A stretch of 64,000 bases of DNA from an uncultured Rhodospirillales bacterium (GTDB lineage: Bacteria > Pseudomonadota > Alphaproteobacteria > Acetobacterales > Acetobacteraceae), in the NCBI GenBank assembly GCA_903835235.1, contig CAILMF010000001.1:264897-328896 (forward strand), written 5' to 3'. This document shows positions 43,275-52,539 of this stretch, in pieces. The stretch's first letter is position 1; each line of letters starts with the position of its first letter. The position numbers and the translations under genes were made by a program. The notes below the pieces were generated by a model. That model saw only the letters and a list, made by a program, of their open reading frames with translations, made no database searches and was not told where the DNA came from.

Positions 43275-44309
43275 CAGCAGCGTCGGCATCGCCACGCCAC
43301 GGGCCGCGGCCACCTCAGCCAGCCGCGCCCAGGTGCCCTTGGCGATCGGAATGCCATCGCGCAGCCGCTTCGCCTTCACCGCATCGCCACGCTCACCCGG
43401 CATCAGCAGCTCCTCGGCCCCCGGCGCCTTCGGCTGCGCCTTGATGGTGTCGGCCAGCGCCGTCACCTCCCGCCGAATGGCCGCGCCATCGCCAAAAGCA
43501 GAAATATCCAGCGCAATCGCCACGCCGTTCATCCGGATATCGCCCTTTGGCAACTCGCCCCGCAGCGCCGGCCCGATCACCCCATTGCTCGCCGCCAGAG
43601 ACGCCAAACACTCGATCATCAGCGAAAGCCCGGCCCCCTTCGGCCCGCCCATTGGCAGCAGCGTCGCCACCTTGGTCGCATCGGTCGTGTCGGCACCGTG
43701 CTCGTCCACGCCCCAACCGGTCGGGATAACTGTCGCAGCGTCCTTCGCCGCCAGCACCTTGCCGTTGGAAACCTGCGATGTCGCCATGTCCAGCAGCAGC
43801 GGCGCCCGGCCCTCGGCCGGCATCGCCACCGCAATGGGGTTGGTGGACAGCACCGCGCCCTTGCTGCCCGGCCAGGCCATCAGCGGAATGCTGGCGGTCA
43901 TCACCATGCCCACCATGCCCTGCTCGGCCGCCCGCAGCGCGAAATGGCCAACGGCACCCGCATGGGTGATATCCCGCACCACCACCCAGCCGACATGCAC
44001 ATCGCGCGCCCGCGCAATCGCCTCGTCCATCGCCGCCACCATGGCCACCGGCCCCGGCGCACGATCAGCATCCAGCAGCGCAATGGCGCCGGCCCGCGTC
44101 AACCACTTCATCTCAGGCTGTGGGCGCAACTGGCCGAGTTCGATCAGTTCCAGGTAGCGCGGAATCCGCAGCACGCCGTGGCTCTCCACGCCGCGCAGAT
44201 TGGCCCAGACCAGCACCTCCGCCCAGGCCCGCGCATGCTCGGGCGCAACCCCGGCACTGGCGAACAACGCCTCGCACAGCGCCTGCAAATCGGGCGCGGC
44301 AACCTTCAT
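43272..44309 (-). CDS. Ldh-family (malate/L-lactate/sulfolactate-type) dehydrogenase
   Basis: 345-residue NAD(P)-dependent 2-hydroxyacid dehydrogenase of the Ldh_2 superfamily. Conserved blocks: ANLRGVESHGVLRIPRY near the start with the catalytic His, then ITHAGAVGHFA, STNPIAVAMP, LDMATSQVSNGK and MGGPKGAGLSLMIE. The exact substrate (malate, lactate, ureidoglycolate, sulfolactate) cannot be told. It follows the alpha/beta hydrolase gene after five bases. The divergent Bug receptors suggest catabolism of a carboxylate. A repeat touches its stop codon. Confidence 0.9.
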   Translation of the reverse strand: MKVAAPDLQALCEALFASAGVAPEHARAWAEVLVWANLRGVESHGVLRIPRYLELIELGQLRPQPEMKWLTRAGAIALLDADRAPGPVAMVAAMDEAIARARDVHVGWVVVRDITHAGAVGHFALRAAEQGMVGMVMTASIPLMAWPGSKGAVLSTNPIAVAMPAEGRAPLLLDMATSQVSNGKVLAAKDAATVIPTGWGVDEHGADTTDATKVATLLPMGGPKGAGLSLMIECLASLAASNGVIGPALRGELPKGDIRMNGVAIALDISAFGDGAAIRREVTALADTIKAQPKAPGAEELLMPGERGDAVKAKRLRDGIPIAKGTWARLAEVAAARGVAMPTLL

Positions 44310-44314
44310 CCCGC

Positions 44315-45190
44315 TCACCCCGACGTCGCCGGCATATACATATCCAGCCAACCGCGGATCGCCGCCTGGTTGCGCGTATTGCCCGACGAGAACGGGATAT
44401 GGTCGGTCCCGGTGAACAGGATCAGGTCCTTCGGCTGCCCCGCCAGTTCCCACATCCGCAAGGATTGCTCGGTCGGCGTCACGGTATCGTCCGCGCCGTG
44501 CAGGAACAGTACCGGCCTTGGCGCGATCATGTGCACCACGTCATCGGCGCGGAAGTCGTACATGCTCTGCGCGGTATCCCCGGCCACCGTCGTCTGCGCC
44601 AGCGGCGAGAGGTGCCCCTTCAGCGCCGTGCTCATCGGCACCACGTCGAAGCGCGGGATCATCAGCGTGTCGCCGGTCCTCGCCTTGTGTTCCCTGTTGG
44701 CTTCCAGGTAGCCGGTGAACTTGGCCCAGGCTTCCGGCGTCGGATGCTGGCCACGGAACTTGCGCTCGCCATGGCCCCAGCCGCAGGAGGACAGGCACAC
44801 CGCGAAACGCTGGTCCACCGCCGCCGCATATACCGCCACCGCGGCGCCGAAGCTGTGCCCGGTGATCCCCACCCGCTGCGGGTCGATTTCCTCGCGCGTC
44901 AGCAGCCAGTTCAGCGCGTTCTTCGCATCCGCCACCTGGTCGTGGCACAGGATGTAGCCGCGCCGCCCCTCGGACTTGCCGCAACCCCGGAAATCAAACC
45001 GCAGCACCGCATAACCCCAGCTCTCGAACAGCCGGGCCATGATCTCGGCGGTGCTGTTGTCCTTGCTGCCCGCAAAGCCATGCTGCACCAGCAGCGCCGG
45101 CAGCTTCTGGCCGGGCTTGTAGCTGTCCGGAATGTGCAGGTTGCCGGCCAGCCTGATGCCGTCCGAGATGAAGGAAACTTCGCTGTCCAT
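44315..45190 (-). CDS. Alpha/beta hydrolase (dienelactone-hydrolase or peptidase-like)
   Basis: 291 residues, no signal peptide. The nucleophile elbow is GHSFGAA (about 116-122), the acid Asp lies in FLHGADDTVTP and the His in TDHIPFSSG, so the triad is complete. VQHGFAGSKDNSTAE after strand 3 supplies the oxyanion hole. GGAGG 7 bases before ATG 45190 marks the start. Co-transcribed with the Ldh gene. It probably hydrolyses an ester or lactone taken up with help of the neighbouring receptors; this is inference from context. Confidence 0.85.
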   Translation of the reverse strand: MDSEVSFISDGIRLAGNLHIPDSYKPGQKLPALLVQHGFAGSKDNSTAEIMARLFESWGYAVLRFDFRGCGKSEGRRGYILCHDQVADAKNALNWLLTREEIDPQRVGITGHSFGAAVAVYAAAVDQRFAVCLSSCGWGHGERKFRGQHPTPEAWAKFTGYLEANREHKARTGDTLMIPRFDVVPMSTALKGHLSPLAQTTVAGDTAQSMYDFRADDVVHMIAPRPVLFLHGADDTVTPTEQSLRMWELAGQPKDLILFTGTDHIPFSSGNTRNQAAIRGWLDMYMPATSG

Positions 45191-45314
45191 GGGGCTGCCT
45201 CCGGTTTGGCCCAAGCTTAGTCGCGAAGTGGCCAACCGGCCAACCAGCCCCGCCCTGCACCGCCGCATGGACAAGCATGCTCCGGGATGCCAGTTCCCGC
45301 CGCAGGAGAACCAC

Positions 45315-46277
45315 ATGCCGCATCTGACCCGCCGCGCCGCCCTCACCCTCGGCGCCGCCACCCTTGCCACGCCCACCCTGGCGCAAGCCGGCTTCCCCAA
45401 CCGGCCCATCCGCGTTTTCATCCCCTGGGGTGCCGGCGGCACCACCGACGTGGAACTGCGCGCGCTGTGCCAGGCCGGCAGCCAACGCACCGGCCAACCC
45501 GTGATCCCGGAAAACACCCCCGGTGCCGGCGGCATCCTTGGCGCGCAGAAGCTGCTGAGCGAGCGGCCGGACGGCTATGCCGTGGCGCAGATGCCGGTCA
45601 GCGTCTTCCGCTACCCCATCATGGCGGCCCGCCCGCCCTTCGACCCGCTCACCGACTTCACCTACCTGATCCACCTGACCGGCTACCTGTTCGGCGTGGT
45701 GGTGCGGGCCGAGGCACCCTGGCAGACCTTCCAGGAGTTCCTGGCGCACGCGAAAGCCAACCCCGGCAAGGTCAATTACGGCACGCCCGGCGTCGGCACC
45801 TCGCTGCACATCACCATGGAACGCATCGCGGCCGAGCGCGAGCTGGACTGGACCCATGTGCCGTTCCGCGGCGTGGCGGAGAACATGCAGGCCCTGCTGG
45901 GCGGCCAGATCGACGCGGTGGCCGACAGCTCCGGCTGGTCCAAGCTGGTACAGGACGGCAAGCTGCGCCTGCTCTGCACCTGGGGCGAGAATCGCGCCAC
46001 CCGCTTCCCCAACGTGCCGACGCTGCGCGAGACCGGCATCAACATCGTCAGCGCCTCGCCCTACGGCCTGGCCGGGCCGAAGAACATGGACCCCGGCGTG
46101 GTCCGCGCCCTGCACGACATCTTCAAGGCGGCACTGGAGGATCCGGCGCACCTGGCCGTGCTGGACCGGCTGGACATGCCGATGATGTACAAGAACACTG
46201 CCGACTACACCGCCTTCGTGCGGCAGCAATTCGAGGAGGACAAGGCCATGATCCAGAAGCTCGGGCTCCGCCTCTAA
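45315..46277 (+). CDS. Bug/TctC solute receptor, tandem copy 1
   Basis: 320 residues with a Tat-like signal (TRRAALTLGAATLATPTLAQ). Core motifs IRVFIPWGAGGTTDVELRAL, TPGAGGILGAQKL and NYGTPGVGTSLHITMERIA place it in the Bug family, periplasmic receptors for carboxylates. GCAGGAG seven bases before ATG 45315. 124 bases separate it from the divergent hydrolase gene. It leads a series of four paralogues of nearly equal length that share blocks such as TGYLFGVVV and YGLAGP/YGIAGP. No TctA/TctB is encoded here. Confidence 0.92.
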   Translation: MPHLTRRAALTLGAATLATPTLAQAGFPNRPIRVFIPWGAGGTTDVELRALCQAGSQRTGQPVIPENTPGAGGILGAQKLLSERPDGYAVAQMPVSVFRYPIMAARPPFDPLTDFTYLIHLTGYLFGVVVRAEAPWQTFQEFLAHAKANPGKVNYGTPGVGTSLHITMERIAAERELDWTHVPFRGVAENMQALLGGQIDAVADSSGWSKLVQDGKLRLLCTWGENRATRFPNVPTLRETGINIVSASPYGLAGPKNMDPGVVRALHDIFKAALEDPAHLAVLDRLDMPMMYKNTADYTAFVRQQFEEDKAMIQKLGLRL

Positions 46278-46294
46278 CCATGCGCCGCCGCTGA

Positions 46295-47248
46295 ATGCCC
46301 CCCATGCGCCGCCGCGCAATGCTCGCCACCGCGCTGCTGCCGGCACCGGCCCTGGCGCAACTGCCAGGGCGGCCGCTGCGACTGGTGGTGCCCTGGGCTG
46401 CCGGCGGCACCACGGATGTGCAGATGCGCGCCTTCGGCGAGGCGCTTACCCGCCACCTCGGCCAGCCGGTGGTGGTGGACAACAAGCCCGGCGCCGGCGG
46501 CATGCTGGGCCCCCAGGCGCTGCTGCTTGAAAAGCCGGATGGCAGCGTGCTGTGCCAAATGGCGGTCAGCGTGCTGCACCACGCCATCCTCGCGCCGCGC
46601 CCTTCCTTCGACGCGCTGCGCGACTTCACCTGGGTCATCGGCCTGACCGGCTACCTGTTCGGCGTGGTGGTGAAGCCGGACGCCCCCTGGACCACTTTCG
46701 CCGAGTTCATGGCCGACGCCGCGCGCAACCCGGGCAAGCGCAGCTACGGCACCTCGGGCATCGGCAGCACCCAGCACATCACCATGGAGCGGATCACCCG
46801 CGCCCGCGGGCTGGACTGGCTGCATGTGCCCTACAAGGGCGTGGCGGAAACCGTGCAGGCGGTGCTGGCCGGCCAGGTGGATGCCGCCGCCGCCAGCAGC
46901 GTCTGGTCCGCGGCGGTGCGGCAGGGCTCGCTGCGGCTGCTCTGCACCTGGGGCGCCGAGCGGGCGCCGCGCTTCGCCGACGTACCGACGCTGCGCGAAA
47001 GCGGCCTCGATATCGTCAGCGAGAGCCCCTACGGCCTGGCCGGGCCGCGCGGCATGGACCCCGGCCTGGTCCGCGCCCTGCACGAGGTGTTGAACGCCGC
47101 GCTGCACGACCCCACCCACCTGGCCGTGCTGGAACGGCTGGACATGCCGCTGCGCCCCATGGACCCCGCCGCCTACACCGCCTTCGTCCACCGCCAATTC
47201 GAGGAAGACCGCGCCATGTTCCGCGCCCTGGACATGGGCGCGCGGTAG
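46295..47248 (+). CDS. Bug/TctC solute receptor, tandem copy 2
   Basis: 317 residues if ATG 46295 is used; ATG 46304 gives MRRRAMLATALLPAPALAQ, a better signal peptide, and is equally likely. The core is RLVVPWAAGGTTDVQMRAF, KPGAGGMLGPQAL and SYGTSGIGSTQHITME. It starts 17 bases after copy 1. The junction carries a short direct repeat, CCATGCGCCGCCGC, at 46279 and at the start codon, perhaps a trace of the duplication. Ligand pocket residues differ from copy 1 (SSVWSAAVRQG instead of SSGWSKLVQDG), hinting at a different ligand. Confidence 0.9.
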   Translation: MPPMRRRAMLATALLPAPALAQLPGRPLRLVVPWAAGGTTDVQMRAFGEALTRHLGQPVVVDNKPGAGGMLGPQALLLEKPDGSVLCQMAVSVLHHAILAPRPSFDALRDFTWVIGLTGYLFGVVVKPDAPWTTFAEFMADAARNPGKRSYGTSGIGSTQHITMERITRARGLDWLHVPYKGVAETVQAVLAGQVDAAAASSVWSAAVRQGSLRLLCTWGAERAPRFADVPTLRESGLDIVSESPYGLAGPRGMDPGLVRALHEVLNAALHDPTHLAVLERLDMPLRPMDPAAYTAFVHRQFEEDRAMFRALDMGAR

Positions 47249-47367
47249 CACAGCCGCCGCCGGCCCACCCTTCCCTGGCCGCGCATCCTGCTTGCCCCCG
47301 GCCCAGGCTTGGGCCGATGCTGCCCCCCGAGCGCGCCGGCGACAGATCGGCCGCCGGGAGAACGTCG

Positions 47368-48339
47368 ATGCGCCTTGAAACCACCCGCCGGGCCTTGCTC
47401 GGCTCGGCCCTGGCGGCGCCAGCCTTGGCCGCGCCTGCCCTCGCCCAGTCCCGCTTCCCCGACAAGTCGATCAAGCTGATCGTCCCCTTCACCGCCGGCG
47501 GCACCACGGATGTGCAGATGCGCGCCCTGGCCGAAGCCGCGGGCCGCCGCTTCGGCCAGGCCGTGGTCATCGAGAACAAGCTCGGCGCCGGCGGCACGCT
47601 GGGTGCCCAGGCCATGCTGCATGAGCGGCCGGATGGCTACACCCTGGCCACCATGCCGGTCACCACCATCCGCTATCCCCTCATGCAGCAGCGCCCGGCC
47701 TGGAACCCGCTGACCGACTTCACCTGGATCATCCAGTGCACCGGCTACCTGTTCGGCGTGGTGGTGAAGGCGGACGCGCCCTGGCAGGATTTCGACCAGT
47801 TCATGGCCTTCGCCCGCGCCAACCCCGGCGTGGTCAACTACGGCACCCCCGGCGTCGGCGGCTCGCTCCACCTGACCATGGAACAGATCGCCCAGGAACG
47901 CGGCCTGGACTGGGTACATGTGCCGTTCCGCGGCGTGGCCGAGAACGTCCAGGCCCTGCTCGGCGGCCAGATCCACGCCACCGCGGACAGCTCCGGCTGG
48001 GCCGAGCTGGTGCAGTCCGGGACCGTCCGCCTGCTTTGCACATGGGGCGCCGAACGCGCCAAGCGCTTCCCCCAGGCCAAGACGCTGAAGGAGTACGGCT
48101 TCGACATCGTCAGCGTCTCGCCCTACGGCATCGCCGGCCCGCGCAACATGGACCCCGGCGTCGCCCGCGCCCTGCACGACGTGTTCAAGGCAGCGCTCTA
48201 CGACCCGTCCCACCAGGCGGTGCTGGACCGCATGGACATGCAGGTGATGTATGCCGGCCTCAGCGACTACGGCGCCGAGGTGGCCCGCACGCTGGAGGCC
48301 GAGGCGCCGCTGGTGCGCCGCCTGGGCATCCGGCTGTGA
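47368..48339 (+). CDS. Bug/TctC solute receptor, tandem copy 3
   Basis: 323 residues with a Tat-like signal peptide (TTRRALLGSALAAPALAAPALAQ). Motifs IKLIVPFTAGGTTDVQMRAL, KLGAGGTLGAQAM and NYGTPGVGGSLHLTMEQIA. CGGGAG seven bases before ATG 47368. It follows copy 2 after 119 bases, the largest gap in the series, so an internal promoter is possible. Closest to copy 1 in the ligand segment (TADSSGWAELVQSG). Its stop overlaps the GTG of copy 4. Confidence 0.92.
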   Translation: MRLETTRRALLGSALAAPALAAPALAQSRFPDKSIKLIVPFTAGGTTDVQMRALAEAAGRRFGQAVVIENKLGAGGTLGAQAMLHERPDGYTLATMPVTTIRYPLMQQRPAWNPLTDFTWIIQCTGYLFGVVVKADAPWQDFDQFMAFARANPGVVNYGTPGVGGSLHLTMEQIAQERGLDWVHVPFRGVAENVQALLGGQIHATADSSGWAELVQSGTVRLLCTWGAERAKRFPQAKTLKEYGFDIVSVSPYGIAGPRNMDPGVARALHDVFKAALYDPSHQAVLDRMDMQVMYAGLSDYGAEVARTLEAEAPLVRRLGIRL

Positions 48340-49289
48340 GGCTCGGCCGCCGCGCCGCGTTGGCGCTGCCCTTCACCACCCCGGCGCTGGCGCAAAAGCG
48401 CTTCCCGGACCGCTCCATCCGCATGCTGGTCGGCTGGACCCCCGGCGGCGCCACCGATATCCAGATGCGCGCGATCTGCGAGGCCGCCAGCCGGCAATTC
48501 GGCCAGCAGGTGGTGGTGGAGAACAAGCCCGGCGCCTCTGGCACGCTTGGCGTTCAGTCAGTGGCGCGGGAAGCCCGGCCGGACGGCTATACCCTCAGCC
48601 AGGTGCCCAACGGCACCTTCCGCCTGCCCGCCATGGCGGCGCGGCCGAACTGGGACCCGCTGACGGATTTCACCTGGATCATCCGCCTGGTCGGCTACAT
48701 GGGCGGCGTGGTGGTGCGGCGTGACAGCTCGTTCCAGACTCTGCACGACTTGGTGCAGTACGCTCGCGCCAACCCGGGCAAGGTCAGCTACGGCACCCCC
48801 GGCGCCAATACGACAGAGGTGCAGTTGCAGCGCTTCGCCCGCCAGGCCGGCATCGACTGGGTGCCGATACCGTTCCGCGGCGCCGCACCCAACCTTTCGG
48901 CGCTGCTGGCCGGCGACATCCACTTTTCCGCCGAAACCAGCGCCTGGTCCGACATGGCGGAGGAAGGCCGCGTCCGCCCGCTGGCGGTCTGGATGACCGA
49001 GCGCGCCGCCCGCTTCCCGGGCGTGCCGACCTTCCGGGAGCTCGGCTACGACGTGCTGGGGGAAAGCACCTACGGCATCGTCGGGCCGCGCGGCATGGAC
49101 CCCGGCGTGGTCCAGGCGCTGCACGACGGCTTCAAGGCCGCGCTGCAGGACCCTTCCCACCTGGCGGTGCTGAAGCGCTTCGACATGCCGGTGCGCTACA
49201 TGAACAGCGCCGACTACGCGGCGTTCGCCGTGGAACAATTTGCCGAGGAACGCCGCACCGTGCAGGAACTCGGGCTGAAGATGGAATAG
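48336..49289 (+). CDS. Bug/TctC solute receptor, tandem copy 4
   Basis: 317 residues from a GTG in the stop of copy 3 (GTGA). The signal peptide is short (RLGRRAALALPFTTPALAQ). Core: IRMLVGWTPGGATDIQMRAI, KPGASGTLGVQSV, SYGTPGANTTEVQLQRFA. It is the most diverged of the four: PF/PW before the AGG loop becomes GW, and the ligand segment is SAETSAWSDMAEEG. This suggests another ligand. After it the tandem series stops; a 160-base spacer with hairpin GGCGCCGGTGACGCCACCGGCGAC region leads to the DUF1203 gene. Confidence 0.9.
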   Translation: MRLGRRAALALPFTTPALAQKRFPDRSIRMLVGWTPGGATDIQMRAICEAASRQFGQQVVVENKPGASGTLGVQSVAREARPDGYTLSQVPNGTFRLPAMAARPNWDPLTDFTWIIRLVGYMGGVVVRRDSSFQTLHDLVQYARANPGKVSYGTPGANTTEVQLQRFARQAGIDWVPIPFRGAAPNLSALLAGDIHFSAETSAWSDMAEEGRVRPLAVWMTERAARFPGVPTFRELGYDVLGESTYGIVGPRGMDPGVVQALHDGFKAALQDPSHLAVLKRFDMPVRYMNSADYAAFAVEQFAEERRTVQELGLKME

Positions 49290-49449
49290 CAGCGGCCGCA
49301 CCACGACCAGGCCCGGCGGTGCACCACCGCAACCAGCGGCAGGCGCGGGGCACCCCGGCCTGGCATAACGCTGCCTAGAGTTTGAGCGCCTGATCGGCGC
49401 CGGTGACGCCACCGGCGACGATCAGACGCCACCCACAGGAGCCCGCACC

Positions 49450-49923
49450 ATGACCGCCTTCCGCTGCGTCGCCATCCCCACCGAAATCGCCGAACGCTTC
49501 CGCCGCACCGGCTTGGACGACCGCGGCCAGCCCGTGCATCGCCGAGTCGTGGATGGCCCCGGCTTTCCCTGCCGCCACTGCCTGCGCCTGGGCGAACCCG
49601 GCGAGGTGATGCTGCTGGCCAGCTACGACCTGCCGCATCCCCAGGGCGTCTATTGGACCCCCAGCCCGATCTTCCTGCACGAACGCTCCTGCCAGCGCTT
49701 CGAGGCCGCCAACGAGATCGCCCCCATCGTGTTGGCCAACGGCATCGTTTCGGTCCGCAGCTACGACGCCGAGGAAATGTGCCTCTACGACCTCGGCGGC
49801 GTCGCCAACGGCCCGGAATCCGCGCCGCTGCTGGAGCGAGCGCTGGCCGACCCCCGCGTGCGCTACATCAACATCCACACCGCGCGGCCAGGTTGCCTGC
49901 TGACCGCGGTGGAGAAGCTTTAG
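49450..49923 (+). CDS. DUF1203 family protein
   Basis: 157 residues. The N-terminal FRCVAIPTEIAERFRRTG, the HRRVVDGPGFPCRHCLRLGEPGE segment with CxxC, YDLPHPQGVYWTPSPIFLHERSCQRF and RYINIHTARPGCLLTAVE are the DUF1203 pattern. The CRHC pair and several His/Cys residues suggest metal binding, unproven. Function unknown. Its stop codon lies at the border of a 147-bp palindromic element. Confidence 0.85.
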   Translation: MTAFRCVAIPTEIAERFRRTGLDDRGQPVHRRVVDGPGFPCRHCLRLGEPGEVMLLASYDLPHPQGVYWTPSPIFLHERSCQRFEAANEIAPIVLANGIVSVRSYDAEEMCLYDLGGVANGPESAPLLERALADPRVRYINIHTARPGCLLTAVEKL

Positions 49924-50068
49924 CAGGCTGCGGAAAAGCGCGGCCACGCAGCGGTTTCGTCATCCCCGGGCTTGTCCCGCTGATCCCCAGAGCATCGATC
50001 TGGTGCGGTCCTTGGATGTCCGGCACAAGCCCGGGCATCACGCTTATGCAGAAAGGCCGCAGCCTGCT
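49922..50068. mobile_element. 147-bp MITE-like palindromic element with 12-bp terminal inverted repeats
   Basis: AGCAGGCTGCGG (49922-49933) returns inverted as CCGCAGCCTGCT (50057-50068) without mismatch. Inside, CATCCCCGGGCTTGTCC and GGCACAAGCCCGGGCATC form a second inverted pair. The element fills the space between the convergent DUF1203 and ABC-F genes and supplies the DUF1203 stop codon. No reading frame is inside, so it would be a non-autonomous or hairpin repeat. Confidence 0.7.
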
Positions 50069-50071
50069 GCC

Positions 50072-51949
50072 TCAGGCCATCTCCAGCTTTTCGGTCAGCT
50101 CCAGCCACTCGGTTTCCAGCGGCGGCAAAATCTTGCTGATCGCCGCGCGCCGCGACGTCGCCCGGTTGATCAAATCGGTCTTGCTGTTGGCGTAGAGCCG
50201 CGGGTCGGCCAGCGCCTTGTCGATGGTTGCGGCTTCCTCGGTCAGCTTGGCGATCTGCGCCTCGATCTGCTTCAGCCGTTCCTTGATCGGCGCCAGCGCC
50301 TGGCGGTTTTCTGCCTTGCCGCGCCGCTCATTCGCCGTCTTGGAGCCGGCGGCAACCGCCGGCTCCGGCGCCCGGGCCGACCGGCGGCCTCCACCCAGCA
50401 GGGCCCGATAGTCGTCCAGGTCGCCGTCAAAACTGCTGACCTTGCCGCCGCCCACCAGCCACAACCTGTCGGCGACCAACTCCACCAGATGCGGGTCGTG
50501 GCTGATCAGGATCACCGCGCCGTTGTAGTCCGCCAGCGCTTTTACGAGTGCGTCGCGCGCGTCGATATCCAGATGGTTGGTCGGCTCATCCAGAATCAGC
50601 AGCTGCGGTGCCTCCCGCGTGCACAGCGCCAGCAGCAGCCGCGCCTTCTCGCCGCCGGAGCAGGACGAAATCCGCGTCGTCGCCCGGTCCACATCCAGCC
50701 CGAACCTGGCCAGCTGGCTGCGGCACTGCGTCACCGTCGCCTGCGGCAGCGCGTCCTGCATGTGGGAAAGCGGGGTGCCGTCCATGTCCAACTCCTCCGC
50801 CTGGTGCTGGGCGAAGTAGCCGATCTTCAGCTTGGGCGAGCGGAACTGGCTGCCGCGCATCAACTCCAACCGCCCGGCAAACAGTTTTGCCAGGGTGGAC
50901 TTGCCGTTGCCGTTGGCGCCCAGCAGCGCGATCCGGTCGTCCTGGTCCAGCCGCAAATCCAGCCCGGTGAGAATGGCCTTGCCATCATAGCCGATCACGC
51001 CGCCGCTCACGGTCAGCACCGGCGGCGCCAGCGTCGCGGGTTCGGGGAAGGAGAAGCTGGTGGCATGGTCCTCGACCACGCTCTCGATCGCCGGCATCTT
51101 CTCCAGCGCCTTGATCCGGCTCTGCGCCTGGCGTGCTTTGCTGGCCTTGGCACGGAAGCGGTCGACGAAGCTCTGGATATGCGCCCGCTCGGCGGCCATC
51201 TTCTCGTTGGCGGCCTGCTGCTGCGCCTGGCGCTCGGTGCGCACTCTCACAAAGTTGTCGAAGGCACCGGGGTAGAGCGTCAGCTTGCCCTTGTCCAAAT
51301 GCGCAATCGCATCGACGCAGCGTTCCAGCAGCCCGCGGTCATGGCTGACGATGATCGCGGCGCCGCTGAACCGTTGCAGCCAGCCCTCCAGCCACATCGT
51401 GGCTTCCAGGTCCAAATGGTTGGTCGGCTCGTCCAGCAGCAGCAGTTCGGGTTCCAGGAACAGCACGCGGGCCAGCGCCACGCGCATGCGCCAGCCGCCG
51501 GAGAACTCGGAGGAAGGCCGCGCCTGCGCCGCCGCATCGAACCCCAACCCGGCCAGTACGGTCGCGGCGCGGGACGGCGCGCTATCGGCACCGATGGCGA
51601 TCAGCCGCTCATGGATCTCGCCCATGCGGTGGCCATCCGGCTGGCCCTCAGCCTCCGCCAACAGGGCGGCGCGTTCGGTATCCGCGGCCAGCACCGTCTC
51701 CAGCAGCGTCTCCGGCCCGCCCGGGGCCTCCTGCGCCACATGGCCCATGCGGGCGCGCTGCGCCAGGCGGATATCCCCGCCATCCGGCGCCAAGTCGCCG
51801 GTGATCGCCTTCAGCATGGTGGACTTGCCGGCGCCGTTGCGCCCCACCAGGCCCACCTTGCGGCCGGGGTCCACGACCAGGTTGGCCTGGTCCAGCAGCA
51901 GGCGGCCAGCGATGCGCAGCGACAGGTCGCGGATGGTGAGGACGGTCAT
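50072..51949 (-). CDS. ABC-F family ATPase (Uup/YheS-like)
   Basis: 625 residues without membrane segments. Two ABC cassettes: first Walker A GRNGAGKST, signature SGGWRMRVALARVLF, Walker B LLLLDEPTNHLDLE; second GANGNGKST, CSGGEKARLLLAL, LLILDEPTNHLDID. An arm-like linker with KASKARQAQSRIKALEKM lies between them, and a C-terminal coiled coil (residues about 555-620) as in Uup/YheS. ABC-F proteins act on the ribosomal E site or in antibiotic protection; this one is probably the housekeeping YheS/Uup-like type. ATG 51949 with GAGGACGG upstream. Confidence 0.9.
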   Translation of the reverse strand: MTVLTIRDLSLRIAGRLLLDQANLVVDPGRKVGLVGRNGAGKSTMLKAITGDLAPDGGDIRLAQRARMGHVAQEAPGGPETLLETVLAADTERAALLAEAEGQPDGHRMGEIHERLIAIGADSAPSRAATVLAGLGFDAAAQARPSSEFSGGWRMRVALARVLFLEPELLLLDEPTNHLDLEATMWLEGWLQRFSGAAIIVSHDRGLLERCVDAIAHLDKGKLTLYPGAFDNFVRVRTERQAQQQAANEKMAAERAHIQSFVDRFRAKASKARQAQSRIKALEKMPAIESVVEDHATSFSFPEPATLAPPVLTVSGGVIGYDGKAILTGLDLRLDQDDRIALLGANGNGKSTLAKLFAGRLELMRGSQFRSPKLKIGYFAQHQAEELDMDGTPLSHMQDALPQATVTQCRSQLARFGLDVDRATTRISSCSGGEKARLLLALCTREAPQLLILDEPTNHLDIDARDALVKALADYNGAVILISHDPHLVELVADRLWLVGGGKVSSFDGDLDDYRALLGGGRRSARAPEPAVAAGSKTANERRGKAENRQALAPIKERLKQIEAQIAKLTEEAATIDKALADPRLYANSKTDLINRATSRRAAISKILPPLETEWLELTEKLEMA

Positions 51950-52109
51950 GCACTAGGTTTAGCCCCTGATGCTGCGCCGCGGTAGGTTTCTCCTGGAAAC
52001 CCAGCCCCGCGGGCGGCGGGACGCGCCATTTCCGCCCGCCCCCTTGCGCCGGGCCGCGTCCCCGCCTATCCGGCGGCCCATCTGTCGCACCGCAACAAGG
52101 AATGCCACC

Positions 52110-52532
52110 ATGGCCACCGAACGCACCCTGTCGATCATCAAGCCCGACGCCACCCGCCGCAACCTGACCGGCAAGATCAACGCCAAGTTCGAGGATGCCG
52201 GCCTCAAGATCGTCGCGCAGAAGCGCATCCAGCTGTCTGACGCCCAGGCCGGCGCCTTCTACGCCGAGCACAAGGCCCGCCCGTTCTACGGCGACCTGGT
52301 CAGCTTCATGACCAGCGGCCCGGTGGTGGTGCAGGTGCTGGAAGGCGAGAACGCCATCGCCAAGAACCGCGAAATCATGGGCGCCACCAACCCGGCCAAT
52401 GCCGCTGATGGCACCATCCGCAAGGAATTCGCCGAGAGCATCGAAGCCAACAGCGTGCACGGCTCGGACGGCCCGGAAGCCGCCGCCCGCGAGATCGGCT
52501 TCTTCTTCGCCGGCACCGAGATCGTCGGCTGA
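52110..52532 (+). CDS. ndk: Nucleoside-diphosphate kinase
   Basis: 140 residues. The catalytic His is H117 in [21 protein letters not shown] and [15 protein letters not shown] are family blocks. The enzyme balances nucleoside triphosphates. The start ATG 52110 follows AAGGA by nine bases. The upstream 160 bases between it and the divergent ABC-F gene hold its promoter. A perfect 13-bp hairpin stands after the stop. Confidence 0.97.
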   Translation: MATERTLSIIKPDATRRNLTGKINAKFEDAGLKIVAQKRIQLSDAQAGAFYAEHKARPFYGDLVSFMTSGPVVVQVLEGENAIAKNREIMGATNPANAADGTIRKEFAESIEANSVHGSDGPEAAAREIGFFFAGTEIVG

Positions 52533-52539
52533 AGGCACT

